Source: Streptomyces flavidovirens DSM 40150
GTDB lineage: Bacteria > Actinomycetota > Actinomycetes > Streptomycetales > Streptomycetaceae
Assembly: GCF_000429085.1 (NCBI RefSeq)
Contig: NZ_AUBE01000016.1
Coordinates: forward strand, 1 to 64,000
Direction of reading: 5' to 3'
Length of the DNA stretch: 64,000 nucleotides
How positions within the stretch are numbered: position 1 is the first letter of the stretch; each line of letters begins with the position of its first letter. A program made the translations under genes and the position numbers. Below, piece after piece: positions 41,374-50,695 of the stretch. The notes below the pieces were generated by a model, which had not been told where the DNA came from, searched no databases, and saw only the letters and a list, made by a program, of their open reading frames with translations.

Positions 41374-41880
41374 GTGCGCCTGCCCCTTCTCGCCCTCCTC
41401 GCCCGCGGACCCGCCCACGGATACGAGCTCAAGCAGGGGCTTGAGCAACTGCTGGGTGCCGCGTACCCTCAGCCGAACGTCGGCCAGATCTATGTCACTC
41501 TCGGCCGACTGGAGAAGTCCGGGCTCATCGAGGGCGAGGAAATCGCCCAGTCGAACCGGCCCAACAAGAAGATCTACCGGCTGACCGACGCCGGGCGGGA
41601 AGCGCTGCATGTCTGGTTCGAGGACCCTACGGACGAGCCGCGCGTACGGGACGAGTTCTTCATGAAGCTCGCCCTCGCACCGGCGTCCGGCATGGCCGAC
41701 CAGATCACTCTCATCAACAAACAGCGGCGTCAGTACCTCAACACCCTGCGGGACCTGACGAAACTCGCCGCGTCCGAAGACCGGGACAACCGGATCTCCC
41801 AACTGCTGATCGAGGGCGCGATGCTGCATCTGCAGGCCGACCTCGACTGGCTGGAACGCTGTCAGGAGGAGCTGGAATGA
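41374..41880 (+). CDS. PadR-family transcriptional regulator
   Basis: A 168-aa PadR regulator. The N-terminal winged helix (LPLLALLARGPAHGYELKQGLEQLL, then QIYVTLGRLEKSGLIEGEE and KIYRLTDAGREAL) is followed by a C-terminal helical dimerisation domain of the subfamily-1 long type (about 90-168). GTG 41374 is preceded by GGAGGAGGAG. It overlaps the ABC ATPase start (ATGA), so it probably represses its own operon with the exporter downstream. Confidence 0.9.
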   Translation: MRLPLLALLARGPAHGYELKQGLEQLLGAAYPQPNVGQIYVTLGRLEKSGLIEGEEIAQSNRPNKKIYRLTDAGREALHVWFEDPTDEPRVRDEFFMKLALAPASGMADQITLINKQRRQYLNTLRDLTKLAASEDRDNRISQLLIEGAMLHLQADLDWLERCQEELE

Positions 41881-42629
41881 GCGACGAGCCAGCACCTCCT
41901 CCCCTTCTTCGCACTCAGGGGCTCGTCAAGACCTACAGCGGCGAGGGCGCCCCGGCCCACGCCGTACGCGGCGTCGATCTCACGATCCGCCGGGGTGAGT
42001 TCGTAGCGGTCACCGGCCCGTCGGGCGCGGGGAAATCGACCCTGCTGCACCTGCTCGGCGGTCTCCAGCGGCCGGACAGCGGCAGCATCTGGCTGGACGG
42101 CGAGCGCGTCGACTCCTACAGCGAGGCCCGCTGGGCGGTGCTGCGCCGGCGTCGTATCGGCGTGGTTTTCCAGTTCTTCAACCTGGTCTCGAACCTGACC
42201 GTCGCCGACAACATCGAGCTGCCGACGCTGCTCGCGGGCAGCAACGCGCGCCAGGCCCGGAGCGAGCGCGAGAAGCTCCTCGCCGAGCTGGGCCTGGAAG
42301 GCAAGGAGCGCAGCATGCCGGGCGAACTGTCCGGCGGCGAACAGCAGCGCGTCGCCCTGGCGCGCGCCCTGGTCAACCACCCGGACCTGCTGCTCGCCGA
42401 CGAGCCCACCGGCAGCCTGGACAGCAAGGGCACCCGCGAGGTGATGCGGCTGCTGTCCCGCTTCCACCAGCGCGGCCAGGCCATCCTGCTGGTCACCCAC
42501 GACCACCGGCTCGCCAGCGCGGCGGACCGGGTCATCAGCTTCTTCGACGGCCGCGTGGCCGACGACGCGACACTGGGCGCGGGGACCGGCGGCCGCGGTG
42601 TGTCGAGTGTCCTCGAACTGAAGGACTGA
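41877..42629 (+). CDS. ABC transporter ATP-binding protein (MacB/LolD type)
   Basis: A 250-aa ATPase. Walker A is GPSGAGKST (about residue 48), the Q-loop is in FQFFNLVSNLTVADNIELP, the signature is LSGGEQQRVALARAL, Walker B is LLLADEPTGSLDS and the H-loop is LLVTHDHRLAS. It pairs with the FtsX-domain permease 5 bases downstream. Such MacB-like systems often export or sense peptides, lipids or drugs. Confidence 0.93.
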   Translation: MSDEPAPPPLLRTQGLVKTYSGEGAPAHAVRGVDLTIRRGEFVAVTGPSGAGKSTLLHLLGGLQRPDSGSIWLDGERVDSYSEARWAVLRRRRIGVVFQFFNLVSNLTVADNIELPTLLAGSNARQARSEREKLLAELGLEGKERSMPGELSGGEQQRVALARALVNHPDLLLADEPTGSLDSKGTREVMRLLSRFHQRGQAILLVTHDHRLASAADRVISFFDGRVADDATLGAGTGGRGVSSVLELKD

Positions 42630-42634
42630 CGAAC

Positions 42635-44950
42635 GTGCGGGCCACTCTGCGCTGGGCACACGCCGATCTGCGCACGCACCGCGGCGAGGCGCTCTTCATC
42701 GTTCTGGCGACCGCCGGGATCATCGTCTCGCTGCTGCTGGCCGGCGCACTGCTCAGTTACGCCGCCAACCCCTGGCAGCGCGTGTTCAACGAGTCCCGCG
42801 GCGCCCATGTGTGGATCCACACCAGCCCCTCCGCCGACGCGGCGGTCCTGGCCCGGCTCGACGGTGTCGAGGCGCTCTCCGGTCCGTACCGCACAGCCCG
42901 TACGACCGTACGGTCCCAGGGCGCCGAGGCCGCCGTCGAACTGCGCGGCGCCGCCCCGGACCGCTCGGAGACGGGCCGCCCCCTGATCACATCCGGGCGC
43001 TGGCTCGACCCGGGGGCGGCCGGTGGCATCGTCCTGGAGAGCAGCCTGGCCCGCGCCCTGTGGGCCGGCCCCGGGGACACCCTCTCGTTGCCCGACGCAG
43101 ACGGATCATCCGTACGCCGCCTCACTGTCCTCGGCGTCGCCGACAGCGCCGAGTCCCCGTACCGGCCCGGTGACCGGCCGGGCACCGGCTGGGTGCTGCC
43201 CGGCGAACCCGCCCTCACCGGCGCGCCGGACGGCCGCACCGGGCAGGTCGTCGGGGTGCGGCTCGACCACCCCGACGACACGGACTTCGCCGTGCAGCGG
43301 GCTGTCACCGCGCTCGGCGCCGGCGAAGTCACCGAGGTCTCCCACTGGCATCAGGCACGCGCGGAGGCACAGAGCGACAGCCGGCTGCTCGGCCTTCTCC
43401 TCGGCGTCTTCGGGCTCGGTGCGCTGCTGGCCGCCGCGCTGGCGGTCACGGGCGCGATCAGCACGCGGGTCCGCGGCCATCTGCGGGACATCGCCGTCCT
43501 GAAGACGATCGGTTTCACGCCTGGGCAGGTCGTACGGATCTTCCTCATCCAGCACCTGGCCTTCGCCCTGTCCGGTGTCGTCCTGGGAACGGCGCTCGTG
43601 GAGACGCTGGGCGCCCGGACGCCGGGCCGGATCGGTGAGGCGGTCGGGGTGTGGCAGGACCTTCCGGGCCACACGGCCGTACTCCTGGCCCTGCCCGCCG
43701 CCACCCTCCTGTTCATCGGTGCGGCGACCGGCCTCGCCGCGTGGCGAGCGGGGCGCGTCCCGCCCGTACCGGCGCTGCGGGCCGCCGCACCGGTCGGCGG
43801 GCGGATGCCGGCGGTGGCCCGCAGCGCGCTCGGGCTGAAGGTGCCGCCCGCTCTCGTGCTCGGTTGGCACAACGCTTTCGGCCGCCGGACCCGCTCACTG
43901 TCCTCGATCGCCAGGCTGGCCCTGCCGATCGTGTTGATCACGGTCGCGCTGAGCGCGTGGTCCACGCTGGACGGCTTCCAGAACCGGGCGGCCGGGAACG
44001 GCCCGGCGGGTGAGCTGACGGCTCGCGCGGCGGAAGGCCTGAAGGATCACGAAGTACGGACCGTACTGGAGGCGAACCCGCGGGTCGCGGCGGCCCATCC
44101 CGGCGTGGAGGTCGCGGCGCTGGTTCCCGGCCAGACGGGCACGATAGCCCTGCGCGGCCTCGGCACCCGGGCGAACCCGTACCCCTTCGCACCGGCCGAG
44201 GGCCGTGCCCCGGACGGGCCCGACGAGGCGGTGGCCGGCCAGGGCCTGCTCGACCTCCTCGACATCGAGGTCGGCGACTGGGTGCGGATGACGGTCGCAG
44301 GCCGCCCGCAGATCCTGCACATCGTCGGCCGCGCCATCGAGCCGGAGAACGCGGGCCGGGTGGTCGCCACCGACCTCGACACGCTCCGCGAGCGCGATCC
44401 CTCGCTGGAACCCGCCTTCTACCGGCTGCGTTTGCGCGCGGGCGCGGACGCGGGCGCGGTGAGCACCGAGCTGGCGAGCGTTCTGGACGGCCGCTTGGAG
44501 ATCGGGAAGGCGACGAGCCCGGCCGACGGACTGGCTCCCGCGCGCGGGCTGGTCACCGGCCTGATCGCGGTGCTGGCGCTGATCGGGCTGACGGAGCTGC
44601 TGACCACGATCGGTGCGAGCGTGCGCGAGCGCGAACGGGACCTGCTCGCACTGAAGGCGATGGGCCTGACCCCGCGCCAGGTCACCTCGATGATCGTGAC
44701 ATCCGCCGCCCTCACGGCGCTGGCCGCGGCGCTGACCGGTACGACACTGGGCGTACTCCTGGGCGGCAGCCTGATCAACGCGCAGGGCCGGTCGAGCGGA
44801 ATCGGCGCGGGCATCGCCCAGTCCCCACCCGCGCTCGTCCTCCTGACAGTGGTGGCGGCCGCGGTCCTGGGAGCGGCAGCGGCCTCCGCCCTACCCGCGT
44901 CACAAGCAACCCGCCACCGCCCGACCGACACCCTGACCACAACAGCCTGA
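42635..44950 (+). CDS. FtsX/MacB-type ABC permease
   Basis: A 771-aa membrane protein with an N-terminal helix (about 21-43), a large extracytoplasmic domain, a first FtsX block of three helices (about 245-375, with RGHLRDIAVLKTIGFTPGQVVRIFL), a second extracytoplasmic domain, and a second FtsX block at the C-terminus (ERERDLLALKAMGLTPRQVTSMIV). This duplicated arrangement is typical of actinobacterial MacB-like permeases. The GTG at 42635 directly follows the ATPase. Export of an unknown compound under PadR control is the likely role. Confidence 0.92.
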   Translation: MRATLRWAHADLRTHRGEALFIVLATAGIIVSLLLAGALLSYAANPWQRVFNESRGAHVWIHTSPSADAAVLARLDGVEALSGPYRTARTTVRSQGAEAAVELRGAAPDRSETGRPLITSGRWLDPGAAGGIVLESSLARALWAGPGDTLSLPDADGSSVRRLTVLGVADSAESPYRPGDRPGTGWVLPGEPALTGAPDGRTGQVVGVRLDHPDDTDFAVQRAVTALGAGEVTEVSHWHQARAEAQSDSRLLGLLLGVFGLGALLAAALAVTGAISTRVRGHLRDIAVLKTIGFTPGQVVRIFLIQHLAFALSGVVLGTALVETLGARTPGRIGEAVGVWQDLPGHTAVLLALPAATLLFIGAATGLAAWRAGRVPPVPALRAAAPVGGRMPAVARSALGLKVPPALVLGWHNAFGRRTRSLSSIARLALPIVLITVALSAWSTLDGFQNRAAGNGPAGELTARAAEGLKDHEVRTVLEANPRVAAAHPGVEVAALVPGQTGTIALRGLGTRANPYPFAPAEGRAPDGPDEAVAGQGLLDLLDIEVGDWVRMTVAGRPQILHIVGRAIEPENAGRVVATDLDTLRERDPSLEPAFYRLRLRAGADAGAVSTELASVLDGRLEIGKATSPADGLAPARGLVTGLIAVLALIGLTELLTTIGASVRERERDLLALKAMGLTPRQVTSMIVTSAALTALAAALTGTTLGVLLGGSLINAQGRSSGIGAGIAQSPPALVLLTVVAAAVLGAAAASALPASQATRHRPTDTLTTTA

Positions 44951-44984
44951 GCCACAGGCGAGCACCGCGTCCGACTTTCCCCAC

Positions 44985-45210
44985 CCCGCCCCTTCCCGGC
45001 CGTGACATTTGCGGCTCCGCCGCCTGGGGGCAAGCCCCAGACCCCGGACGGGCTGAATGGCTGCCGCAACGAAACCCAGCCCCTCCGGCGTTTGAGGAGC
45101 GGGGCCTCGGGCGGAGCCCCAAGCACCCCCCTCCAGCCCCTCCGGCGTTTGAGGAGCGGGGTCTGGGGCGGAGCCCCAGTTCGGGAAGGGGCGGGTCGGG
45201 GAAAGCCCCG
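44985..45210. repeat. Cluster of GC-rich palindromic repeats, copy C
   Basis: CTGGGG-GCAAG-CCCCAG (45024-45040) is followed by two direct copies of a 29-base unit (45076-45104 and 45133-45161; core CTCCGGCGTTTGAGGAG), 57 bases apart. Each is followed by GGGC-GGAGCCCC hairpin sequence. The last 35 bases match the reverse complement of the window start. No gene lies between 44951 and 45251; the block may terminate transcription from both sides. Confidence 0.8.
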
Positions 45211-45251
45211 CGCAGCGGCACCCCGCCCCCGCACGCCGCACCCGCGAGCGC

Positions 45252-46787
45252 CTACCCCACCCGCTCCAGGAACGGCGCCAGCACCCCCCGCACCGCCTCG
45301 TCGGCAAAGCCCAACCCCTCGCTCTCAGCGGCGTCGTACACCGAGTACGCCCCGCCCCCGGCCGCAGTCGTGGCGGTGAGCGTGACCAGCCCCGCCCGGC
45401 GCTGGAAGACGGACTGCTTGACCGTCCACCCGATCACCCCGCCCCGCTGCAAGGCGACCGTCGTACGCCGCACCGTCCCCGACCGCACCACCAGGTAGTC
45501 GCCGCTGATCCCGTGCCCCAGGCTGCGGTACGCGTCCAGCGCCAGGAGCACCGCCACCGGCAGCAGCACCACCGCGCACACCCCGGCGACGTACAGCAGG
45601 ACGTCGGTCACCAGCACACCGAGGACCGTGAGGACGACGACCGGCAGCAGCGCCGCGCCGAGCGCCCAGCGCAGCCGGCGCGTGCGGGCGGCCCGCGGAT
45701 GCGGAGTGAGGGGGGCCGTGCCCGTCGGTGAGGCGGCCTCCCGCAGGACGGACGCCGCCACGCGCTGCGCCGTGGCCCTCGGCGCGGCCGGCAGCAGCGT
45801 CTTGTGGTCCGCGTGCCCGCTGTCCTCTCCGGCCGCCAGCCCGGTGGCGACCGCGTCCACCCGCGCCGCGCCCAACGTCCGTACGCCGAGCGGCTCGACA
45901 AGCTCCACACCGCGCAGCCTGCGCTCCTCGATGGAGAGGGACCGCGTGGTGAACAGGCCACGACGGACCCGCAACGTGCCCCCCGGCTCCCGCTCCAGCC
46001 GGTAGTTCCACCACATCTCGATCCACAGGCCGAGCGCACCCACGACTCCCGCCGCACACGCCCCCGCGACGAGCGCCACGATGATCCAGAGGACCGGCGT
46101 GTCCTGGAACCGGTCCCGCACCCAGCCGATCAGCTTCCCCTGCGCACCGAACCATTCGCTGACCTGCATGAGCCCGCCCGCCGCGGCGCCGCCCAGCGCC
46201 GGGGCGACGAAGGACACCGGCGCGTACCGGATCCACGCGGGGTCGAGGACGGCCAGTTCCCCCTCGCGGTGCGGGCCGGGGCCGGCGGTGGCCGTCCCCC
46301 GGTCGAGGAGCTCCCTGCGCAGTCGTTCGCCCTCTTCCCGTGTGACGGGGTCGAGTTCGAGGGTGGACTCGCCGCCTCCGGTCTGCTCACCCGTACCGAT
46401 ACGGACCTTCACCAGCCCGAGGACCCGCAGCAGCACATTCGCCGTCAGGTCGACGCTGCGGATGCGCTCACGTGCCAGCGAGCGGCGCTTGACCAGCAGC
46501 AGGCCCGTGCGGAGTTCGGCACGCTCGGCGCCGATGCGGTACCGCGTCCTGCGCCACCGTACGTAGTCGAGCGCGGCGCCGCCCACGACCAGCAGCACGG
46601 CTCCGGTGAACACCCAGGTGAACGCCTGCCACACCGGCCTGCCGCCCACGAGCCCGACGAAGGCGGGCACCCCCGCGCCCACCGCGATGCCCCCCATGAC
46701 CAGCGCGGCGACGAGAACGGTGCGCGGGTCCAGCCGCCGCCAGCCGCCGCCGCTCTCCGGCCGCGTCCCGCCCCCCGTACCGCTCAC
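45252..46787 (-). CDS. Bacterial PH-domain (DUF304/YdbT-like) membrane protein
   Basis: A 511-aa protein with several membrane helices (two near residues 20-75, two near 195-260, two near 375-420) separating bPH_2 domains, as in the YdbS/YdbT pair. A typical PH strand pair is RYRIGAERAELRTGLLLVKRRSLARERIRSVDLTANVLLRVLGL. The function of these proteins is not well established; in Bacillus they aid resistance to certain antimicrobials. The GTG start overlaps the preceding PH gene by four bases (GTGA), so the two are a coupled pair. Confidence 0.87.
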   Translation of the reverse strand: MSGTGGGTRPESGGGWRRLDPRTVLVAALVMGGIAVGAGVPAFVGLVGGRPVWQAFTWVFTGAVLLVVGGAALDYVRWRRTRYRIGAERAELRTGLLLVKRRSLARERIRSVDLTANVLLRVLGLVKVRIGTGEQTGGGESTLELDPVTREEGERLRRELLDRGTATAGPGPHREGELAVLDPAWIRYAPVSFVAPALGGAAAGGLMQVSEWFGAQGKLIGWVRDRFQDTPVLWIIVALVAGACAAGVVGALGLWIEMWWNYRLEREPGGTLRVRRGLFTTRSLSIEERRLRGVELVEPLGVRTLGAARVDAVATGLAAGEDSGHADHKTLLPAAPRATAQRVAASVLREAASPTGTAPLTPHPRAARTRRLRWALGAALLPVVVLTVLGVLVTDVLLYVAGVCAVVLLPVAVLLALDAYRSLGHGISGDYLVVRSGTVRRTTVALQRGGVIGWTVKQSVFQRRAGLVTLTATTAAGGGAYSVYDAAESEGLGFADEAVRGVLAPFLERVG

Positions 46788-47281
46788 GTCGCGTCTCCGG
46801 GGGTGGCCCGTGTGATCAGCGTCAGCCGCTCGGCAAGCTCCGCGGCGAGTTCATGGTCCAGCCCCTCGATCTTCACCGCTCCCTTGGAGGACGCGGTGGT
46901 GACGATGACCGTGGCCAGCCTGAACGCCTGCTCCAGCGGTCCGCGCACGGTGTCCACGGTCTGGATCCGCGACATCGGCGCGATCCGCCACTCCTGCCAG
47001 AAGAAGCCGGTACGTACGTACACCGCGTCCTGCGTGACCTCCCAGCGGTGTACCCGGAACCACCACAGCGGCAGGAACACCGTGACGGCCGCGCCGAGCA
47101 CCGCGACCACGCCGGCGGCAAGCAGCAGCCACGGGCGTGCGGGCGCGACGAACGCGCCCAGCACAGCCAGTACGGCCACCGGCACCACGGTCAGCAGCAG
47201 CAACTGGGTCCGCCACCAGCCGATGACCCGCCGGTCGAGCGTGTTGTTCGGCGGCCTGAGCCGCACGGTCCCCCCGGTCAT
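46784..47281 (-). CDS. Small bacterial PH-domain (YdbS-like) membrane protein
   Basis: A 165-aa protein with two membrane helices (about 26-70) and one C-terminal bPH_2 domain (HRWEVTQDAVYVRTGFFWQEWRIAPMSRIQTVDTVRGPLEQAF). This is the YdbS half of the YdbS/YdbT pair. It starts 23 bases after the pgi stop and is translationally coupled to the larger partner, so a complex is likely. Confidence 0.88.
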   Translation of the reverse strand: MTGGTVRLRPPNNTLDRRVIGWWRTQLLLLTVVPVAVLAVLGAFVAPARPWLLLAAGVVAVLGAAVTVFLPLWWFRVHRWEVTQDAVYVRTGFFWQEWRIAPMSRIQTVDTVRGPLEQAFRLATVIVTTASSKGAVKIEGLDHELAAELAERLTLITRATPGDAT

Positions 47282-47304
47282 CGGCCCGGTCTCCTGTTCC
47301 TGGG

Positions 47305-48966
47305 TCAGCGCCCGCGCAAAGTACGGTATTTGGCGGCGAGGGTCGCCGTCGAGCTGTCCAGCTGCTCGCCGTCCCTGCCCTCGGTGAGCACCGGCTCGAT
47401 CTTCTTGGCCAGTACCTTGCCGAGCTCGACACCCCACTGGTCGAACGAGTCGATGTTCCAGATGGCGCCCTGGACGAACACCTTGTGCTCGTACAGCGCG
47501 ATCAACTGGCCCAGCACAGAGGGAGTGAGATCGTCCGCGAGGATCGTCGTCGTCGGGTGGTTGCCGCGGAACGTCTTGTGCGGCACGAGGTCCTCGGCCA
47601 CTCCTTCCGCCCGCACCTCGTCGGGCGTCTTGCCGAAGGCCAGCGCCTGCGTCTGGGCGAAGAAGTTCGCCATGAGCAGGTCGTGCTGGGCCTCCAGGCC
47701 GGGCAGCAGGCCGGCGACCGGCCTGGCGAAGCCGATGAAGTCCGCCGGGATCATCTTCGTGCCCTGGTGCAGCAACTGGTAGTACGCGTGCTGCCCGTTG
47801 GTCCCCGGCGTGCCCCACACCACGGGCCCCGTCTGCCAGTCGACGGGGTTGCCCTCGCGGTCCACCGACTTGCCGTTGGACTCCATGTCAAGCTGCTGGA
47901 GGTACGCCGTGAACTTGCTCAGGTAGTGCGAGTACGGGAGCACCGCGTGCGCCTGGGCGTCGAAGAACGCCCCGTACCAGACGCCCAGCAGACCGAGCAG
48001 CAGCGGCGCGTTCTCCTCCGCGGGCGCGGTGCGGAAGTGTTCGTCGACGAGGCGGAAGCCGTCGAGCATCTCGCGGAAGCGGGCCGGGCCGATGGCGATC
48101 ATCAGCGACAGGCCGATGGCCGAGTCGTACGAGTAGCGCCCGCCGACCCAGTCCCAGAACTCGAACATGTTGGCTGTGTCGATGCCGAAGTCCGCGACCT
48201 TCCCGGCATTCGTGGACAGCGCCACGAAGTGCTTGGCGACGGCGTCGCTTTCCGCCCGCAGACTGGTCAGCAGCCAGTCGCGCGCCGACGTGGCGTTGGT
48301 GATGGTCTCGATCGTGGTGAAGGTCTTGGACGCGATGATGAACAGCGTCTCGGCCGCGTCCAAGTCCCGCACGGCCTCGTGCAGATCCGCCCCGTCGACG
48401 TTGGACACGAAGCGGACCGTGAGGTCCCGGTCGGTGAAGGAGCGCAGCGCCTCGTACGCCATGGCGGGTCCGAGGTCGGAGCCGCCGATGCCGATGTTGA
48501 CGACGTTCTTGATGCGCTTTCCGGTGTGACCGGTCCACTCCCCCGACCTGATCCGGTCGGCGAAGGCGGCCATCTTGTCGAGCACCTCGTGCACGGCGGG
48601 GACGACGTTCTCCCCGTCGACCTCGATCACCGCGTCGCGCGGGGCGCGCAGGGCGGTGTGGAGCACCGCGCGGTCCTCGGTGGTGTTGATCTTCTCCCCG
48701 CGGAACATCGCGTCCCGCAGCTCCGCGACCCCGGCCGCCCCGGCCAGTTCGCGCAGCAGCCCCAGCGTCTCGTCCGTCACCAGGTGCTTGGAATAGTCGA
48801 GATAGAGGTCGCCGACCTTGAGTGTGTACCCGCTGCCCCGCTCCGGATCGGCGGCGAACAGGTCGCGCAGATGCGTCTGGCCCAACTGCTCACGGTGCTT
48901 GGCGAGAGCGGCCCACTCGGGCATCTGGTTGAGCCGGGTACGGCTTTCTGTGTTCATCTCGGACAT
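47305..48966 (-). CDS. pgi: Glucose-6-phosphate isomerase
   Basis: Pgi interconverts glucose 6-phosphate and fructose 6-phosphate, linking glycolysis to the zwf operon. The 553-aa protein has IGIGGSDLGPAMAYEAL, the signature WDWVGGRYSYDSAIGLS, ESNGKSVDREGN and the C-terminal active-site GAIWNIDSFDQWGVELGK. ATG 48966 (MSEMNTESR) or 48957 (MNTESR) is the start; a GTGGG is found upstream of the first. It follows the frameshifted MFS gene on the same strand. Confidence 0.94.
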   Translation of the reverse strand: MSEMNTESRTRLNQMPEWAALAKHREQLGQTHLRDLFAADPERGSGYTLKVGDLYLDYSKHLVTDETLGLLRELAGAAGVAELRDAMFRGEKINTTEDRAVLHTALRAPRDAVIEVDGENVVPAVHEVLDKMAAFADRIRSGEWTGHTGKRIKNVVNIGIGGSDLGPAMAYEALRSFTDRDLTVRFVSNVDGADLHEAVRDLDAAETLFIIASKTFTTIETITNATSARDWLLTSLRAESDAVAKHFVALSTNAGKVADFGIDTANMFEFWDWVGGRYSYDSAIGLSLMIAIGPARFREMLDGFRLVDEHFRTAPAEENAPLLLGLLGVWYGAFFDAQAHAVLPYSHYLSKFTAYLQQLDMESNGKSVDREGNPVDWQTGPVVWGTPGTNGQHAYYQLLHQGTKMIPADFIGFARPVAGLLPGLEAQHDLLMANFFAQTQALAFGKTPDEVRAEGVAEDLVPHKTFRGNHPTTTILADDLTPSVLGQLIALYEHKVFVQGAIWNIDSFDQWGVELGKVLAKKIEPVLTEGRDGEQLDSSTATLAAKYRTLRGR

Positions 48967-49015
48967 CAGCCCACTTCTTCTCGTACCTGCGTGCATGCCC
49001 CGCTGCCCCTCCAAC

Positions 49016-50249
49016 CTAATTGATCAGAGCGGCCAGCGATGCTATGGCGGCCGCGAAGAGCGCCGCCGCCAGCAAGGCGGGCGCGTTCAGTCCCCAGGCG
49101 GCCGCTGCCGCGCCGCCGAGCAGCGCGCCGAGCGGTGCGCCGGCGACCGCGAGCGTACGGAACGCCGAACCGATACGCCCCAGCATCGCCTCGGGGCTGC
49201 GCTCCTGCATCAGCGTCACCTGATTCGTGTTCCACACCAGCCCCATGACTCCGAACAGCACCATCGCCCCGATCGTCACCCACAACTCGCGGACCAGGCC
49301 CATCGCGGCCAGGCAGCCGATCTGCACGGCTCCGGCGGTGAACACGCTCCGCACCCGCCCTATTCGCGTGGAGAGCCGCCCGGCGAGCAGCCCACCCGCC
49401 ACGCTGCCCACGCCGTACGCCGTGAGGGTCGCCGCGTAACCGCCGTGCCCGCCGTCGAGCCAGCCGGTGACGTGGAGGACCAGGGTGGCGATGAGCGCTG
49501 CCATCCCGATGTTGCAGAGCGTGGTGGCGACGCAGATCCCGCGCAGCACCCGGTCGCCCCACAGCGCCCGCAGCCCTTGCGCGATGTCCCCGCGCAGCGT
49601 GCTGCCCGCCGGTCTTGGCGGCCGCTGCGGCCCCGTCACCGGCAGGGACGCGATCAGCACGGCCCCCAGGACGTACGTCGCGGCGTCCGCGGCGTACGGT
49701 ACGGCTGCCCCGGCCAGCAGCAGCACCGGAACCAGCGGTGCGGCGAGGAAGCCGCCCGCGATCTGCTGTCCGGTCAGCAGCCGGGCGTTGGCGCTGCCCA
49801 GCGCGGCCTTGGGCACCAGAGAGGGCAGCAGGGCACGTGGCCGCGTTGTCGAAGAGCGTCTGGAGGGTGGTGAGCGCGAAGGCGAGCGCGATGAGCAGCG
49901 CTACGGAGGCGTGGCCGAGGGCGACCGTCACCGCGAAGGCGGCCATCAGGGCGGCCCGCACCAGATCCACGGCCCACATCGCCCGCCGCTGGTCCACCCG
50001 GTCGGCCACCGCACCGCCGAGCAGCCCGAACAGCAACCACGGCAGATAGCCGCACGCCGTCACCAGCGCCACCAGCACCGGGTCGGACGTCAGTGCGGCG
50101 GCCAGCAGCGGCATCGCGGCCGTGCGTAGCGAGTCGCCGAACTTCGAGACGACAGCAGCCGTCCACAGCCGGCCGAATCCCCCGCGCCAGGCCGGAGCCC
50201 GGACATCCGTCGCGGCCGGTTCTGCCGCCGCGGCCTCGCTCGTCGTCAC
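49016..50249 (-). pseudogene. MFS exporter (EntS-like, MFS_3) disrupted by a 1-base frameshift
   Basis: The 5' part from GTG 50249 (GGGGGAG upstream) encodes helices 1-5 (for example LLAAALTSDPVLVALVTACGYLPW and GGAVADRVDQRRAMWAVDL) in one frame. From about 49835 the matching continuation (LLPSLVPKAALGSANARLLTGQQIAGGF to the C-terminal LALIN-type end at 49016) is in the next frame. The junction on the minus strand reads GCCACG-T-GCCCTGCTG; removing the extra T restores A-T-A-L-L-P-S-L as expected for the family. The two frames together give a normal 410-residue, 12-helix exporter. It may be a recent mutation or a sequencing error. The truncated product of the first frame would run on through unrelated sequence to 48966. 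Confidence 0.85.
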
Positions 50250-50316
50250 AACTCCCCCTTCCGGTCCCCTGTTTCAAGAACCGTAGAGGGCGCCACTGAC
50301 AATCGGCCCGCGAAGC

Positions 50317-50352
50317 GGTCCGGCCGGACACCCGCAGGCGTCCGGCCGGACC
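50317..50352 (-). terminator. rbpA terminator, perfect 13-bp stem
   Basis: GGTCCGGCCGGAC (50317-50329) and GTCCGGCCGGACC (50340-50352) with a 10-base loop, directly after the rbpA stop. Confidence 0.85.
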
Positions 50353-50359
50353 ACAATTC

Positions 50360-50695
50360 CTAGATCTCGCCCCGCAGTTTCGCGAGGGCCTCGGCGAGAA
50401 TCGCCTCGCCGTCCGCGTCGCTGCGCCGTTCCCGTACGTACGCGAGATGCGTTTTGTACGGCTCGGTGCGCGGCGGAGCCGGCGGATTGTCCCGGTCCTG
50501 TCCGGCCGGGAACCCGCAGCGCGGGCAGTCCCAGGTGTCCGGGACCTGAGCGTCACTGGCGAAGCTCGGCTGCGTCTCGTGCCCGTTCGAGCACCAGAAG
50601 GAGATGCGCAGACGGGGCGCGGACTCGCCGCGCTCAGCCTCGCCCATCGGCCCCGCTCCGACCCGGCTTCCCCGGATCGCGTTGCCACTTGCCAC
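50360..50695 (-). CDS. rbpA: RNA polymerase-binding protein RbpA family
   Basis: An 111-aa actinobacterial RNA polymerase-binding protein. RbpA stabilises promoter complexes with HrdB-type sigma. The N-terminal basic MASGNAIRGSRVGAGPMG segment, the zinc site FWCSNGH ... WDCPRCG, and the C-terminal TEPYKTHLAYVRERRSDADGEAILAEAL sigma-interaction helix are present. The GTG at 50695 matches the family start. Streptomyces can hold two paralogues; which one this is cannot be decided here, although the position next to secG fits the paralogue in the tpi-pgk region. Confidence 0.88.
   Translation of the reverse strand: MASGNAIRGSRVGAGPMGEAERGESAPRLRISFWCSNGHETQPSFASDAQVPDTWDCPRCGFPAGQDRDNPPAPPRTEPYKTHLAYVRERRSDADGEAILAEALAKLRGEI

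Noticed and set aside
44985..45210. Repeated 29-base units that could be taken for a CRISPR array
   Set aside because: Only two direct copies, spacers are themselves part of the palindromic repeat, and no cas genes are near.
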